Positions 35,893 through 47,400 of a stretch of 64,000 nt of DNA are shown here, piece after piece. The notes under the pieces are model-generated. The model was not told the DNA's origin and made no database searches. It saw only the letters and a program-made list of their open reading frames with translations. The first letter of the stretch is position 1. Every line of letters starts with the position of its first letter. The DNA comes from Anas platyrhynchos (taxonomy: Eukaryota; Chordata; Aves; Anseriformes; Anatidae), in contig NC_092613.1 in NCBI RefSeq assembly GCF_047663525.1, positions 4,985,501 to 5,049,500 of the forward strand. Direction: 5' to 3'. A program made the translations under genes and the position numbers.

Positions 35893-38800
35893 TGGCCCAG
35901 TTCCTTACGGTGTAACCTTCGGTGCTAAACCTCTGCTTGCAGACCCAGCAAGGTCTGGCAGGTAAAGATCTGCAGCCAAGAACCGTGCTGAGGTCTTGTG
36001 TCGGCCTGGGTGCTCGGCTTTGCACCGAGAGCAGCCCTGCAAGGGAGCCTTGTGTGTGTCGGGGGGGTGCGTCAGGGCTTGGGGGTGTCCCCTGGGTGCT
36101 AAGGGACGAGCTGGGAGCTCTGCGCCTGCTCAGGCTGTCCCTGCATCTCCAGCACTCCCGTTTCCAGCAAAAAGGTCCTGAGACGGGCATGGAACAAATG
36201 CAGGATGTAGATGGGGGACAGGCAGCCGCTCACCCACACCCATTCCGTGTGCATTCGGAGACCCGAGGAATTAACCAGGTGCAGCACGAATGCTAAAACA
36301 CCCCAGCTGCATTTATTTTGAAGGAGAGGCTCTCCACCTCCCTGGATGGATGGAGCTCTCAGAGCAACAATCTGCTTTCCACCGTGGCTCCGAGCAAAAT
36401 GCTTTGCTCCTGGCTTGACCTCTATTGTGTTCATAAACGGCTCGTGGTGCTTTTTGATCCCCCCCTCCCCATCATAATGACTTGACCTCGGGCTTTATGG
36501 TGAAGGTCCTTTCAGCCGCGCGCTGTTTCCCACCAGGCTCAGCCCCTCGCTTTTCTGCAGCGAACCTGCCAAGAGCTGCGCCCTGCGCCGCTGCTCGCCC
36601 CTCGCTGCTGTCAGCTTCCACTTGACAAATTTGAAGTGGGCAAAAAGCAAAGTTGTTGTGTTTTTTTTTTTCCCTTTTTTCTTTTTCTTTTTTTTTTTTT
36701 CTCCTCCTCTTCCCAATGGCAGCATTTTGGCAGGGCAGCATATGCTCCTGAGATTGCGAAGGCTGGGAATTCGACAGCTCTTGTCAAAGAAAAAACACTC
36801 CCTCCCCGTCTCTTTCTGTCTCCCCCACATTTGCACAACCCTGGGCATTTTCAGACGCTGGGATTTTGCTTCTTGTTCGGGATTTCCTCTTGCTCTCCCA
36901 AGTGACAGACACGCCGCCTTTGGCTCATCCACCCGGCTTTCGCTTCTCCACTCCAGAAGCGACTCCACATGAGTGAGACCATAATAGCTAAATCTTACCA
37001 GCGCCGATGGCAATGTGCTGCAAGCTGGAGTTGTCCCTCCAATGGTTTCCAAGAGTTTTTCCGAGGCTTCTCCACCCTCCGGAGAGGAAGGGAGGCGCAG
37101 GGACCCCCAGGGAGCCTGACACTGCCCTTGCCAAATTGTCTCGGGTGCTGAGCAGCTCGGGGCTGCCCTCGGGGTGAGGGGTGCAGACATGCAAGGGCTG
37201 CAAATTGTCCTCTCCGTTACACCCTGCACACCATTGGGCTCTCTGCAAATCCCCTGGCACGACACGAGCCTCATCCGTGCCACGGCTTCCCAGGCTTTAC
37301 GGAGGGAGCCTCCACCAGCATCGCTCCTCAGGAAGAGGAGAGCGGGGCTCCTGAAAAATGCATTTATTCCCACTAGCAATAATCCTTCCTTAATCCTATT
37401 ACACCAGGGAAAGCATCCAGGGGCAGGGTGCAGGAGGGGGGCTGCCCTGGCAGGTTGCCCATTGCCCGCGGTGCCTGGGGCTTTGGGGACGGATGGGACA
37501 CGGCTTGGCCCCTTCCAGCACGCCCTGAGCTTCCCCTCCGGTGCCAAAGGGCTGGGAGAAATCCATCAGCAGGCAGGGACAACCACGCACCAGCCCTGGG
37601 GATGGAGCCCATAGCATCATCTGCAATGAACTAAGGACTGGGAGTCGGGAATGTGGGGAAAAATCAGTTTTAATGATCAACATAACCAGAGCATTGCCTC
37701 AGGCTCCCTTCCGAGTGTAAATATTGGCTCACTTCAGTACAGATGTGTGTTTGCACGACGGGAGCAGGGTAAGGGACTGAGCACCAGCAGCTGGTTCGGA
37801 TGCAGAGAAGTTTGGGCAGCGAGCTGGGAGGGTGCACGTGCACCTGGCAGGAGGTGAGCCGAGGAAAAAGTGGCAGCCTGAACTCCTCTGCCACGATCTT
37901 AAAGGTTTTGGTGGGGACAGGGAAAAAGCAGGGAGAAAACCCAACCCAGGCCAGGGTGCAGGTCGGGGACACCACACCAGGGTTCTTGAATGCATTTTTA
38001 TAGCAAACCGATCTGTACAGTGATGTGAGGTGGCTACAAAAATATTAATTGTAAGGAGATGAGCTTGGACGGGACCCCAACACCCCCAGACCTCTCCCCA
38101 GCGCAGCTCAGACCCGTCCCCAGAACCAAACCCTGCAGAAGGAGGCACCGACAGGCGTGCAGCAGGCACTGAGGACGCCCTGGCTCAACAAAGCGCTGCC
38201 CGTTTGGAGGTGTTTGCCTTGGGATCGGGCTAGATCCAGCCAGTTTGCCTAATTCCCCCCCTAATAAGCCTGTATTGATCACTGCAGGCAGACGCAAGGC
38301 ACAGAACTCTCTCCGCAGCGGTGCCTGAAGAGGATCAAAGCATTCACCCTCCTTTATTGTCCTTCCCTTTCATCCCGCTGCCTGGATTTCATCACGAAGG
38401 GACCTACCCAGACTTGTTCCTCAGGAGTCTCCCAGCCCCAGTAGCCATAGAAACCGGCTATTTTTAGGCTGTTTTCATGATGCCAGTAAATGACTTTTCT
38501 CTACTTCGGAGAGACAGCAGACCAGGTCAGCCTTGTGCGCTGTCGCACGGTAAATGATCATCTCTGGAAAGCCATGCGAGAAGATAATCGTGGCATTTGC
38601 AAACGAGCGCACGTATCCACGCACAGAGCGGCTCTGTCCCCGTCGTATTTCCTACGCCAAATGATTTTGGACAATTTTTGGAGTATGGGTTTTACAGACG
38701 TTTGGAGATCGGGGGGTTTGCTATACGCCAAGCTTTGCCCTTCCCTGAGCTGGTTTCAATACAAATACAATTAATTCCCTTCCCTCCTCGGTAGTACAAA

Positions 38801-39097
38801 TTGACATCCTTTTGAAATTCGACCGCTGCCGTGGGGCACCTGGGATGGGCAAACCTCGGGGCTGGGGACCGGGACACGGGTGGGGACTGCTCACCGGGTG
38901 CCTGGAGCTGCAAATAAACACACCCAGCCCCATGGCTTCTGCTGTAGCGTGCCCAGTTTGCAAGATAATTATAAATCTATCTGTAAATTATAGATGCATC
39001 TGCACGTCATGGCTGTGGTTTGCTCTGAAAGACTGGCCTGCTGATCTGATCCCATCCACCCCGTTCTGTTCTATCCTATCCTAATCTAGTCTGCTTC

Positions 39098-39180
39098 TAT
39101 CCTATCCTATCCTATCCTATCCTATCCTATCCTATCCTATCCTATCCTATCCTATCCTATCCTATCCTATCCTATCCTAT
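39098..39180. repeat. (CCTAT)n pentanucleotide satellite
   Basis: About 16 near-perfect CCTAT units follow isolated CCTAT units in the preceding 40 bp. This is the first array of the composite satellite block that ends near 39640. Confidence 0.95.
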
Positions 39181-39184
39181 GCTA

Positions 39185-39297
39185 TTCTTCTCTTCTCTTC
39201 TCTTCTCTTCTCTTCTCTTCTCTTCTCTTCTCTTCTCTTCTCTTCTCTTCTCTTCTCTTCTCTTCTCTTCTCTTCTCTTCTCTTCTCTTTCTCTCCT
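39185..39297. repeat. (TCTTC)n pyrimidine satellite, 113 bp
   Basis: About 20 tandem TCTTC units form 113 bp in which the + strand has no purine. Such homopurine-homopyrimidine mirror-type repeats can adopt triplex (H-DNA) structure in supercoiled DNA. Frames through it are open simply because TCTTC permutations contain no stop. Confidence 0.95.
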
Positions 39298-39435
39298 ATC
39301 CTATTCTATCCTATTCCATTCCATTCTATCCAACCCTACTTTGTTCCCACTCTACTCTACTCTACCCTACTCTACTCTACTCTACTCTGTCCTGGTCTGG
39401 TCTATTCTGCTCGATCCTGTTATCTTATACCCTGC
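39298..39435. repeat. Degenerate pentanucleotide region
   Basis: Mixed CTATT, CCATT, CTACT and CTGGT pentamers connect the two well-preserved array regions. They look like decayed units of the same satellite, including six or so TCTAC units near 39350-39387. Confidence 0.8.
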
Positions 39436-39560
39436 TCTATTCTATTCTATTCTATTCTATTCTATTCTATTCTATTCTATTCTATTCTATTCTATTCTAT
39501 TCTATTCTATTCTATTCTATCCTATCCTATCCTATCCTATCCTATCCTATCCTATCCTAT
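39436..39560. repeat. (TCTAT)n then (CCTAT)n satellite arrays
   Basis: About 17 TCTAT units (39436-39520) pass directly into eight CCTAT units (39521-39560), then into degenerate units to about 39640. The 3' units match the first array at 39098, so the block alternates between pentamers that differ by one or two bases. Confidence 0.95.
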
Positions 39561-40008
39561 CCTGGTCTATTCTGCTCGATCCTATTATCTTATATCCTGC
39601 TCTATTCTGCCCTATCCTACCCTATCCTACCCTGCTCTACTCTACTCCCACCCCACTCTCTGTCCCTGTCCGGTCGCTGTTGGGTTTTGCCCCGGAACCT
39701 CTGTCCCTCCGTCCCCCCGCCCCCGCCCCCGCCCCGTGCCCGGCCGCTGGAACAAAGCCGGGTTCAGCCCCCGAGCCGCCCCCACCCGGAGTGACGCCGG
39801 GTCCCGTTTACACGTGCGAATGGGGAGCGGGGGCGGGCAGTAAAGCGGTGCGGGATGGGGGGGGGGGGGTGAGCCCCGCGGGGTGGCTCGGCGGCGGGGA
39901 TGGGGGCACCGGCACCCGCTGAGAACGCGCGCCCGGCCCCAACTCATCGCATGTAACGCGGCGCGGCCCCTTTAAATCCGAGTGGCGGGCGCGGGAGCTG
40001 GAGCGGAC

Positions 40009-40014
40009 CACGTG
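40009..40014. promoter_or_regulatory. CACGTG E-box
   Basis: A perfect CACGTG in the context ACCACGTGAG lies in the CpG island, 33 bp after a TTTAAA element. It matches the site class of USF, MYC/MAX and MITF/TFE factors. Function is inferred. Confidence 0.4.
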
Positions 40015-40174
40015 AGACGGGGGGGGGGGAATTCTCGCCGAGGGGTGAGGGTCAGGTGGGTTCCGCCAGGCGGCTCCGCGCAGCGCCCCCCCCTCTCTCC
40101 CCCCCACCAGTGGTACGGCCCGCGGGTAGGCGTGGCCGGCTGAGGCGGGCGGGCGGCTCGCTGGGCGGCGGGGG

Positions 40175-40186
40175 CGCGCATGCGCG
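40175..40186. promoter_or_regulatory. NRF1-type palindrome
   Basis: CGCGCATGCGCG is a perfect 12-bp palindrome containing GCGCATGCGC, the canonical NRF1 recognition sequence common in CpG-island promoters. It lies 48 bp upstream of the tRNA gene. Confidence 0.5.
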
Positions 40187-40233
40187 GGGGGGCGCGCAGG
40201 CTCTTGGAGGCAGGCGGGGGCTGTGGTTTCGCA

Positions 40234-40305
40234 GACCTCGTGGCGCAACGGTAGCGCGTCTGACTCCAGATCAGAAGGCTGCGTGTTCGAATCACGTCGG
40301 GGTCA
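40234..40305 (+). tRNA. tRNA-Trp (anticodon CCA)
   Basis: This 72-nt sequence folds into a complete cloverleaf. The acceptor stem GACCTCG (40234-40240) pairs with CGGGGTC (40298-40304), with one G-U, and the discriminator is A40305. The D stem GCGC (40243-40246) pairs with GCGC (40254-40257). The anticodon stem TCTGA (40259-40263) pairs with TCAGA (40271-40275). The loop CTCCAGA carries anticodon CCA at 40266-40268, after the invariant T at 40265. The T stem GCGTG (40281-40285) pairs with CACGT (40293-40297) around loop TTCGAAT. There is no intron and no encoded CCA tail, as expected for a eukaryotic nuclear gene. The internal RNA polymerase III promoter is visible: A box TGGCGCAACGG (40241-40251) and B box GTTCGAATC (40285-40293). 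It delivers tryptophan at UGG codons. It sits inside a CpG island, so it is likely in open chromatin; all stems pair, and I see no sign of a pseudogene. Confidence 0.97.
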
Positions 40306-40327
40306 CGGCCTCCCCTGTGGGGATCCA

Positions 40328-40331
40328 TTTT
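40328..40331 (+). terminator. RNA polymerase III T4 terminator
   Basis: This is the first TTTT after the tRNA, 22 bp past its 3' end. Four T residues are the minimal polymerase III stop in vertebrates, so the precursor would carry a trailer of about 22-26 nt. The GC-rich trailer includes CCCCTGTGGGG, a short self-complementary stretch. Confidence 0.7.
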
Positions 40332-43300
40332 ACACCCGGGGCCGTGCGGCCACAGCCGGGCCCGAGTTGGGTTGCGGGGACCGGGAGCCGGAGTTCACGG
40401 CGTGGGTCGGGCCCAGGGACCCGCTGTGGGGTCGGGGCTGTGGGGCTGGGCTCTCCGGTTCGCCCCACTGAGGGCCTGGGGCAGGCCGCAGCCTGGGGCC
40501 TGGTGCCCCCGTCCACCTGCGTGAGATGTCAACAGTCCAACAAAAACATAAAAGCACCTCAAATAAACTTATTTTCCCCCAAAATAATACATAAAGCTCC
40601 TAAGTGGTTGTTACTCTCTAACATGAGTTAAATTATGGTTGTGCACACCCGAGTTCCTTTGGTCTGGATCCCTTTCTGTTCACTGCCTCTTTTCTGAATG
40701 CCTTTTCCATGGAAATTCCTTGTTTCATCATAATACACAAGAACAATGCCTTCGAGCTTCTCTTTCCACAAAGATTACCTTTGTTTCAAAAATCAGTACC
40801 AGAAAAATGACAGAAAACTCAAATTATTTATTTTGATTACCCTGCACTGCCTACGCTGATACGATTTTAATTAAGAAAAAATGGCTGGGTGAAAAAACAC
40901 CACATATTTGGAAGCATTATCCACAACAGTGTGGTCACTGAAACATGCAATATGAAAGCCATTTATAAGGTGACTGCAGGATGTGTTTAAACATCACGTT
41001 GTGGTTAAAATGAAAGTTATCTGCTTGGTATTTAGAAAAGAAATTGTAACCAAAAGGCTTTTTATTTGCATGTGTATTTTAATGCCAGGTGCTCAGTAAA
41101 TGTTTTTCCTCGTTAGAAGTCTATACTCGTCTGTTTCAGGGTAAAAGGCCCTCTAATGAGTTCTGCAGAAAGTGTCAGTTCCTACATTTTCCTCACTAAA
41201 ACCTCTTTGAGCATGAGATCCTGTCAGTGAGCTTGGGTAGTGCATAGCTGAGGGAATATCAGCACTTCAAAATGGCTTTCCACACTCCGTTTCCTGTCTT
41301 TTACTGTTTCAAATAGGTATATAGCATTGCCACAATTTTCTTCTGAAGCCTTCTGCCAGCTAATGCTGCCTGAGAGGGGCACAATGCAAACATCTTCCCT
41401 GTCGTGTGGTCCTCAGGAGCTGGGCTTATTCCTTAGAGGCTTTCAGTCTCTTGCTTTTCTCATTACATTATAAAAACTCTATTTCCTATCTGCAGGAATT
41501 TATCCAGTCATCCTGTTTCCAATTTATGTTCTTGCTTCTCTTCACCTTGACACTTAAATAAATCCCTTTAATCTCTTAATTGTCGTTGGTGTTTTTTTGC
41601 GGTGTCCTGCATCTCAGCTGTACTGTGCCCTTCCCAGCCACGTGGGTGATCTTGGTGATCCACCACAGCCTCTGGAACACACTTGGGACTGATTCATTGT
41701 GCTATTTTGGGCCTTTGTCCGCAGTACAATATTTCTTTTTGTCCTTCAAAAAAAAAAAAAAAGGCAAAACAAAACAAAGACTTGTCACTTCTTGATGTAT
41801 CACCTTGGACTTCCTCCAAAAATTGTTGATTGTACCTTTCAGATTTTGTTTTGAATCCACAGAAGATGTGGATTAGCTTGTTCTCACATACATTTAATTG
41901 CATCACTCATATGATTCTTAAACAGTTCCAACATTTGTTCTTCCAGTAGAAAAATTTTCCCCTTTTCAATGAAATTTCTTTCCCAGTGACTTCACTGCTG
42001 GTTGCCATGGAAGTTCCGATGTCACAGTGATCACGGATGCCGTATCGCAGGGTGAGGGCTTCCAGGAAAGGAGCACCCCTTAACACCTCCCCAGCCATCA
42101 GATTCCACCTGGCCATGTGAAGAGGTAAAGTGGTTAATTCTGAAATACAAGAGTGCTGTTTTCTGGGTAAACATTCCCATTTGTGAATTGGTGTCAGCAC
42201 AGCTGAGACTGCAGTCGGTCAGAACAGCGACCTTCCCCTTGCATCAGGGCAAGCTGCTGAGCACTTCAGGTGTTCTTTATCGGGAGTTACTGCAGGTGGT
42301 TCAGCCTGCTGGGGGATAAGTGTTGTGTGAAAGAATCCCACCAGTGGGACGGAGGCTTTGCAGAAATCAAACTTACTGCGTTAATGTTATTTTTATCCTT
42401 TAATCTCACCAGAGGAAAAGTGAATGTGAATCTAAGCACAGACTTTAGGCCCGCACTGATGTCTTTTAAGTGGAGGTTAAGTGGTTTAAATCATCTTATA
42501 ATGTACAACTGTGCTGTAGTGATGTGCCATGCACAATGAAAACACACAAACAAAAGAAGTAATTGTATACAACTCAAAGGTGAGTTGCAGTTTCTTAATT
42601 AAATTAACGAAACAGCTTTTAAAGTGCTGTGCAGGGCTTTTATTTTCCTTTAAAAGCAGTGCACTGAGAAGTGGTTGTACTTTCCAGGTCGCTTGGTGTT
42701 AAGATTCATGGTGTGGTTTTAGTTAGCCTGTTGGATGGACTGCAATGCAGTCTGCGGGGATCTACTTGATCTGTTCCTGCCGTGATCTGCTGGGGGCCGT
42801 GCCCATCTTCTTTCTTCTTTTCCTCCCATATTTTGTTAACTAATAAATGGGGATCCCTGAGATGGTGCCTGGAGGTGAACAGCTTTGCCCTGTGATGGGG
42901 GCTTGCCTGCCAGCCTTTCCTGTGTTGCTCCAGAGGTTTCCTCCCGACATTTGTCAGGGGATGTTGAGAAATTAAATGGGAAAACTGCCAACATTTGGAG
43001 AGGCTCTAATGAAGAGAGTGCTGATGCTGAAACGGCTCGGTTTACATAAAAACCTCATCTTCCTTAACCACCTTTCATCCCAGTATTTGCTAGTGATGTT
43101 TGTATATGCCCACAACTAGGATTTTGTATTCCCAGAGGTTGGTACCTGTCTGTCTCTTGCTGCCGTGCAGAAATGGAAACAAAGGCTGAATGCCACTGAA
43201 GCTGTTTCATTTAATCTTGTCCCAATTGCTTTGCTAACTAGTGTAGAGTGAGGAAAGAGCATTGTTCCATAAAAGTCTGGAAAGACATAAAGAGCAGATC

Positions 43301-44377
43301 TGGAGTCTTTCCTCTCATAAGGGGAAGCAAATGAGGCGTGGCTTTAGGCAAGATTCTTGCTCCTTAAAATGAGCAGTGTCTGCTCTCTGGAGTTTTTTAT
43401 TCCCCTCCCCAATCAGGATGGCGCGTTTTATAATCAAAATCAGGTCACAGGAGACCAATGCGTGAAAGAGCAGCTGTTGCATGCAATTGTGCACAATATT
43501 TCTGTGCTAGAAGTGATTCATTTAGTCTGTAATATATATGGAAATGTGCTGCAGGAGCACTGCTGAAAATAACCTATTGTATTCATAAAGCCCCCACGAA
43601 GCTGATTTTTGATTTGTGGATTTTACATGCCTTTTCCCTTTTACGATATGTCACATAAACATAAGCAATCTACCTTTTAGTTCTGGTAGTGTTATTTGGC
43701 TGTATTTAATCTATCTGTATTGCTTCTTTTACACTTAGCTGAATGCAATACCTTCAGCACAGAAGGCATAAACTAAATGAAGGCTGCTGCAGGGAGTATA
43801 TGCAAAGAAAATAAAATCCTGCTGCAGAAGCACTCTGGATGAACAAATAAAGGATATAGAATGAGAATGAACAAGGGGAAACAGATCATTTCCAAGGTCT
43901 TAAAATACCCTGAAAAATCTGAGCTAGAAGGGATATTCTGTACTTCTCCATGTGTAGAGAAGTGGCTGGGTAATTTGCCACTGCTCCATCTCTGCATGAT
44001 GCATTCCAGTAAAAAATGGTAGGGCACGTAGATGTCCTCTGTTTCTGCTCTGGAAAACTCTCAATTGGCGTATACAGTATTTTATTCGGTTTAAATATTG
44101 TTAATTACATATAGTTATCAGTTAAATGCAACCCGTTACTTGTAATTTGCTGCTAACTTTCTGAAAATGCTGCAGAAGGTGGTGAAATCTTTGGATGGAA
44201 TTGTGAAGCGGTTAGAAACCATTTCAACAGTGGCAGGAATCCCAAAGTTTTCTTAAACACGTCTGTATTTAAGTGTATGTGATCCATGAGGCAAGAGGAT
44301 AAATGCTGACAGATGTCTTTCAAACCATGGTAAGCATCTCCGCTAAATGTGTGGTTTTTGTTTTTTTTTTCCAAAAG
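40332..44377 (+). other. Presumed 5' intron of the tail-anchored protein gene
   Basis: From about 40.5 kb the base composition falls to AT-rich. If the downstream gene starts in the CpG island, this is its first intron, ending at a strong acceptor (T-rich tract then CCAAAAG) at 44377. It holds an A15 run near 41749. It also holds a short open frame after CCCCAATCAG at 43414-43423, which stops at 43566 and which I do not count as an exon. Otherwise nothing recognisable is present. Confidence 0.45.
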
Positions 44378-44479
44378 CTGTGCATTTGGAAGAGATGGCC
44401 GAGACTACAACTGACATGCTGATACAACGGCCGGAAGAAAGAGCAGATGAGCACAGCCCAGAGAAAGTCAACATGCAAA
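44378..44479 (+). CDS. Exon 2: 5' UTR end and first 28 codons
   Basis: The acceptor is a T10 tract followed by CCAAAAG. Seventeen bases of presumed 5' UTR precede the ATG at 44395. The exon ends ATGCAAA|GTGAGT, a near-perfect donor, in phase 1. The same frame is open back to the acceptor (VHLEE before the Met), so translation could in principle begin further upstream. Confidence 0.78.
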
Positions 44480-47400
44480 GTGAGTGACAGCCAACTGGGT
44501 TCAACAGGACCAATGCTGTGTACACATTAAATGAATTACGCTTGGTTTTGTAGAGAATGTGACCTAAAGCATATGAATGTGGGGTGCCTGGGGAAGGGGC
44601 TGAGTGAGAAAGAGGATATTGCCTTCCTCTGGAAAGGCTAAAGTGACTTTCAAAACAAAATCAACTCCTGTAAAGGTAGTAGTGGGGTTTTTAGCTCTCC
44701 CCGTAAATGAGACGGCATCCAGCAGTCAGAATTCAGCAAAAACGAGTTTACTGGCACAGTAAATGTTCTTTGTGTTCTAAATGATGTGTTTTAGCTTCCA
44801 CAAGGACACTTTGAGAATAAGCTTCTGCAGTTGATAAATGGAAGCCCTCTTAACCTGCTGTGGGAAGACAGATGAAAGTAAACGCTTTGATCAGAGTTCA
44901 GAAAACGCGGATCAAAAACGATGACGTACAGTACTATTACTTTTGGAAGGCAAAAATTAAAGTTACCAGAAGCTACAAGGCTTTGCAACAGCATGTTTTG
45001 CTTAGTGTTGGGTACTCCTGAGGGACGTATCTTAAAACTCTTCCAGGTCTGACTGCAAGAGGTGTTTAGGGACCTAAAGATGCAGACCATGAACTGAAAT
45101 GAATTTATTTTCCAATTTGGCAGAGAGCAACCAGTTTACTGAAAGTAAGGAGTGTGTTTCTCTGGGGGAAAAATAAAGAATACGCATATTAATAAAAAGT
45201 GCTAATACTAATTTTCAAGATCTGAAGAGAACAGTGTTTTTTCACTCTCATATACTCAGTCTCTACTGAAATTACGAAGCAGCTCCCTCTACAGTATTTA
45301 GCCTATACCTTCCAGAAATCCTTGAAACTGCACATTTCGTACTGTTCCACTTCTCCTACCACTAACTCTTAGCAATGTGTGTTGCAGCAAATCTGAGCGC
45401 TGCTTTGATACTTAGGTACATGTGTCTGCTACAGATCAAGCTACATACTAGAGATAATTACGAATAATCCCGGTAACCGCTGTCTGACTAACCAGTGGAA
45501 TTTGTCTTTCTGATCTGCTTGGAAACTCCTATGCGAATATCAAGGTGTTTGAAGTAATCTTAGAAGACATAATTCTCTTTTTACTGAAGTACAACATTCC
45601 ACATTATAATCTCAAAAAGCCTTTTGGGGAGTTCCTTAGTACTAAAAGCTGTTTTGTCCCTACCTTTTCTTTATTGTAATGTTCTTTGAAGTTTTCTTCA
45701 AAGATGAAACTGAACTTCCCATTTATGTTACAGACTAATGAATATCCAGCTTTGTTTAAGCAATTAGCTTGGTGGGATGATTTCTGTTGCAGTTTAAAAA
45801 AAAAAAAAGTTCCAAAATCCTGAGTGGTTTAGACATGTTTTGAAAAAAAACACTAAGCCAACAGCTGTGCAGTGGACTAATCTGACAGTATAGCAGCTGT
45901 CATAACAAAAGCAGAGCTGGTTCAAACACAGCCTCTTTGTATAGTGATTGAAAATGATTTAAAGGAAGAGATTATGTACTGGTTCTACTGTGTTGAGCTC
46001 TGGGGCTGGATAAGTGACTGTTCACTTGCTTTTGGTATGTGATCCCCAACAGATGAATGGGCTCTTAACCAGTGCTTTACTCTGGCTTAGAGGCTCGATT
46101 GTTTCACTGCTCAGCTCTGCTTCTTTCTGCTGGCTCTGTTTCTGCAACCATGCTGTATGGGTGCCTGCCTGAATTCTGCTTGGTTGATGGCACACCACTT
46201 TAACATGCACACAAACCACATCTGTAATCAAAGAATACTCCAGTGAATGCACAAGAGGATAATTAAGCAATGCAATTTGTAAAGATAGCCTGAACTGTGG
46301 CTTTTTAAAGTATCAAATTATGCAACCTGCTTTAGATATTTCAGGCTAATTTGCTTGCGTTTTAAGGCCCTCTTTATTTCTTTCTCCTCGTTCAGACAGA
46401 AGTACTGGAGTAACCTTTGAAACAAAGGACTTCAAAGTGACAGCAGGCTGCGTATCTGGCACTAGCGAAGTAAGTAGTCTGCTAATGCGTGAATATTTTA
46501 TGTATCTACAGCTAAATGAAGGAAATTGCAAGTTGATATAAACTGATGTTCTTTGTATTAGCTCCTGACAAATGCAGCAATTACCTCCAATCAGTTAATT
46601 ATAGCATCCTTCCATGGCCTGCCTTCTACTTTCCTGAGCTTTGTTTCGTGTTATCAGTTAACTAGCTGAGGTGTTTAGGAATATGCCAAGCAAGTTCTTC
46701 TTCTGCAATACTGAAGTAACTGTAAATGGAGATTTAGCAGCGTACTCAAAATCTAAACTGGCCTCTGATGCAGTCGTTACATTTCATATGTTAAATGATA
46801 ACTTGTTTTAAGAGATTCCATAGTAATAAAGATAAAGCTAAAGATCTATAGCTGCTTCTTGCATTGTCACTTCTCACATAAAAGTGGATGCTTGGCTTTT
46901 CAGTGCATTAATCTCCAAAACCCCTCTGTGACAACAGGATGTGCTTTTCTCCATGTTGTATGAGTGCTACAAGTGCCTGAGTAGCTTTTGAGCATGGAGC
47001 TGCAAGTGGTTTGCTCAAGGTGACCTCTAGAATCTGCATGCTAGGTGCTGGTTTACCCATAAGCTGTTTTCCCTCTTCTACTAGTCCCTGAGTTTGAAGG
47101 GAAATGATGGTGGGGATCGTTTTCTACAGGGAAACCTCTGTAAGAGGAGTGAGCACTTAGTAAACTTGCAGTTCTTGTATTCCATCTTCACTGAAGTACT
47201 ACTTTCTTGTTATACTGTTGGAAAATATATTGATTTTTAATAGCACAGTGAAAGTCATTGGTGTTTCCTCTGTCCATCTTGCTGCGTTCTATTTCGCTTT
47301 ATACTCTTCACACCTGGAGATGTCTGGATGGCATGCAGAGCTTCTGTCACTTGATGTTGATTGGTCTCGCTAAGATAATGGCAAAGGAAAGTAATTGTCT

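Larger units (their letters stand above)
33542..39097. other. GC-rich stretch without recognised gene
   Basis: The first 600 bp may be a 3' UTR of the candidate exon ending at 33541. Beyond that I see an ATTTA cluster (34120), a G15 run (35878), a pyrimidine tract at 36660-36703, and a CCTAT satellite starting at 39098. A 350-codon minus-strand frame between 36495 and 37547 translates through this tract into polylysine and has no domain. No AATAAA signal in a convincing position was found. Confidence 0.45.
39690..40510. promoter_or_regulatory. CpG island promoter region
   Basis: CpG density is the highest in the window, with GC boxes (CCCCGCCCCC repeats at 39719-39735), G-runs at 39856-39868 and 40019-40029, a TTTAAAT element (39971), an E-box (40009), a GGCGTGGCC KLF/SP-type site (40128-40136) and an NRF1-type palindrome (40175). 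It separates the GC-rich left part from the AT-rich right part and surrounds the tRNA-Trp gene. It is the natural promoter for the tail-anchored protein gene downstream on the + strand, whose coding sequence starts in an internal exon. Possible first-exon donors are AGGG|GTGAGG at 40045 and GCGG|GTAGGC near 40127. It may be bidirectional; no minus-strand gene was recognised. Confidence 0.65.

Noticed and set aside
36495-37547. 350-codon open frame on the - strand
   Set aside because: It reads through a pyrimidine tract as polylysine and shows no domain, no splice logic and no codon bias that would suggest a gene.
39179-39922. 247-codon open frame across the satellite
   Set aside because: Pentanucleotide repeats lacking stop codons create this Ser-Leu-Phe repeat translation.
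43424-43566. Possible exon after CCCCAATCAG reading DGAFYNQNQVTGDQC
   Set aside because: There is an acceptor-like sequence but the frame stops within 48 codons without a donor in a suitable place, and the confirmed gene does not need it.
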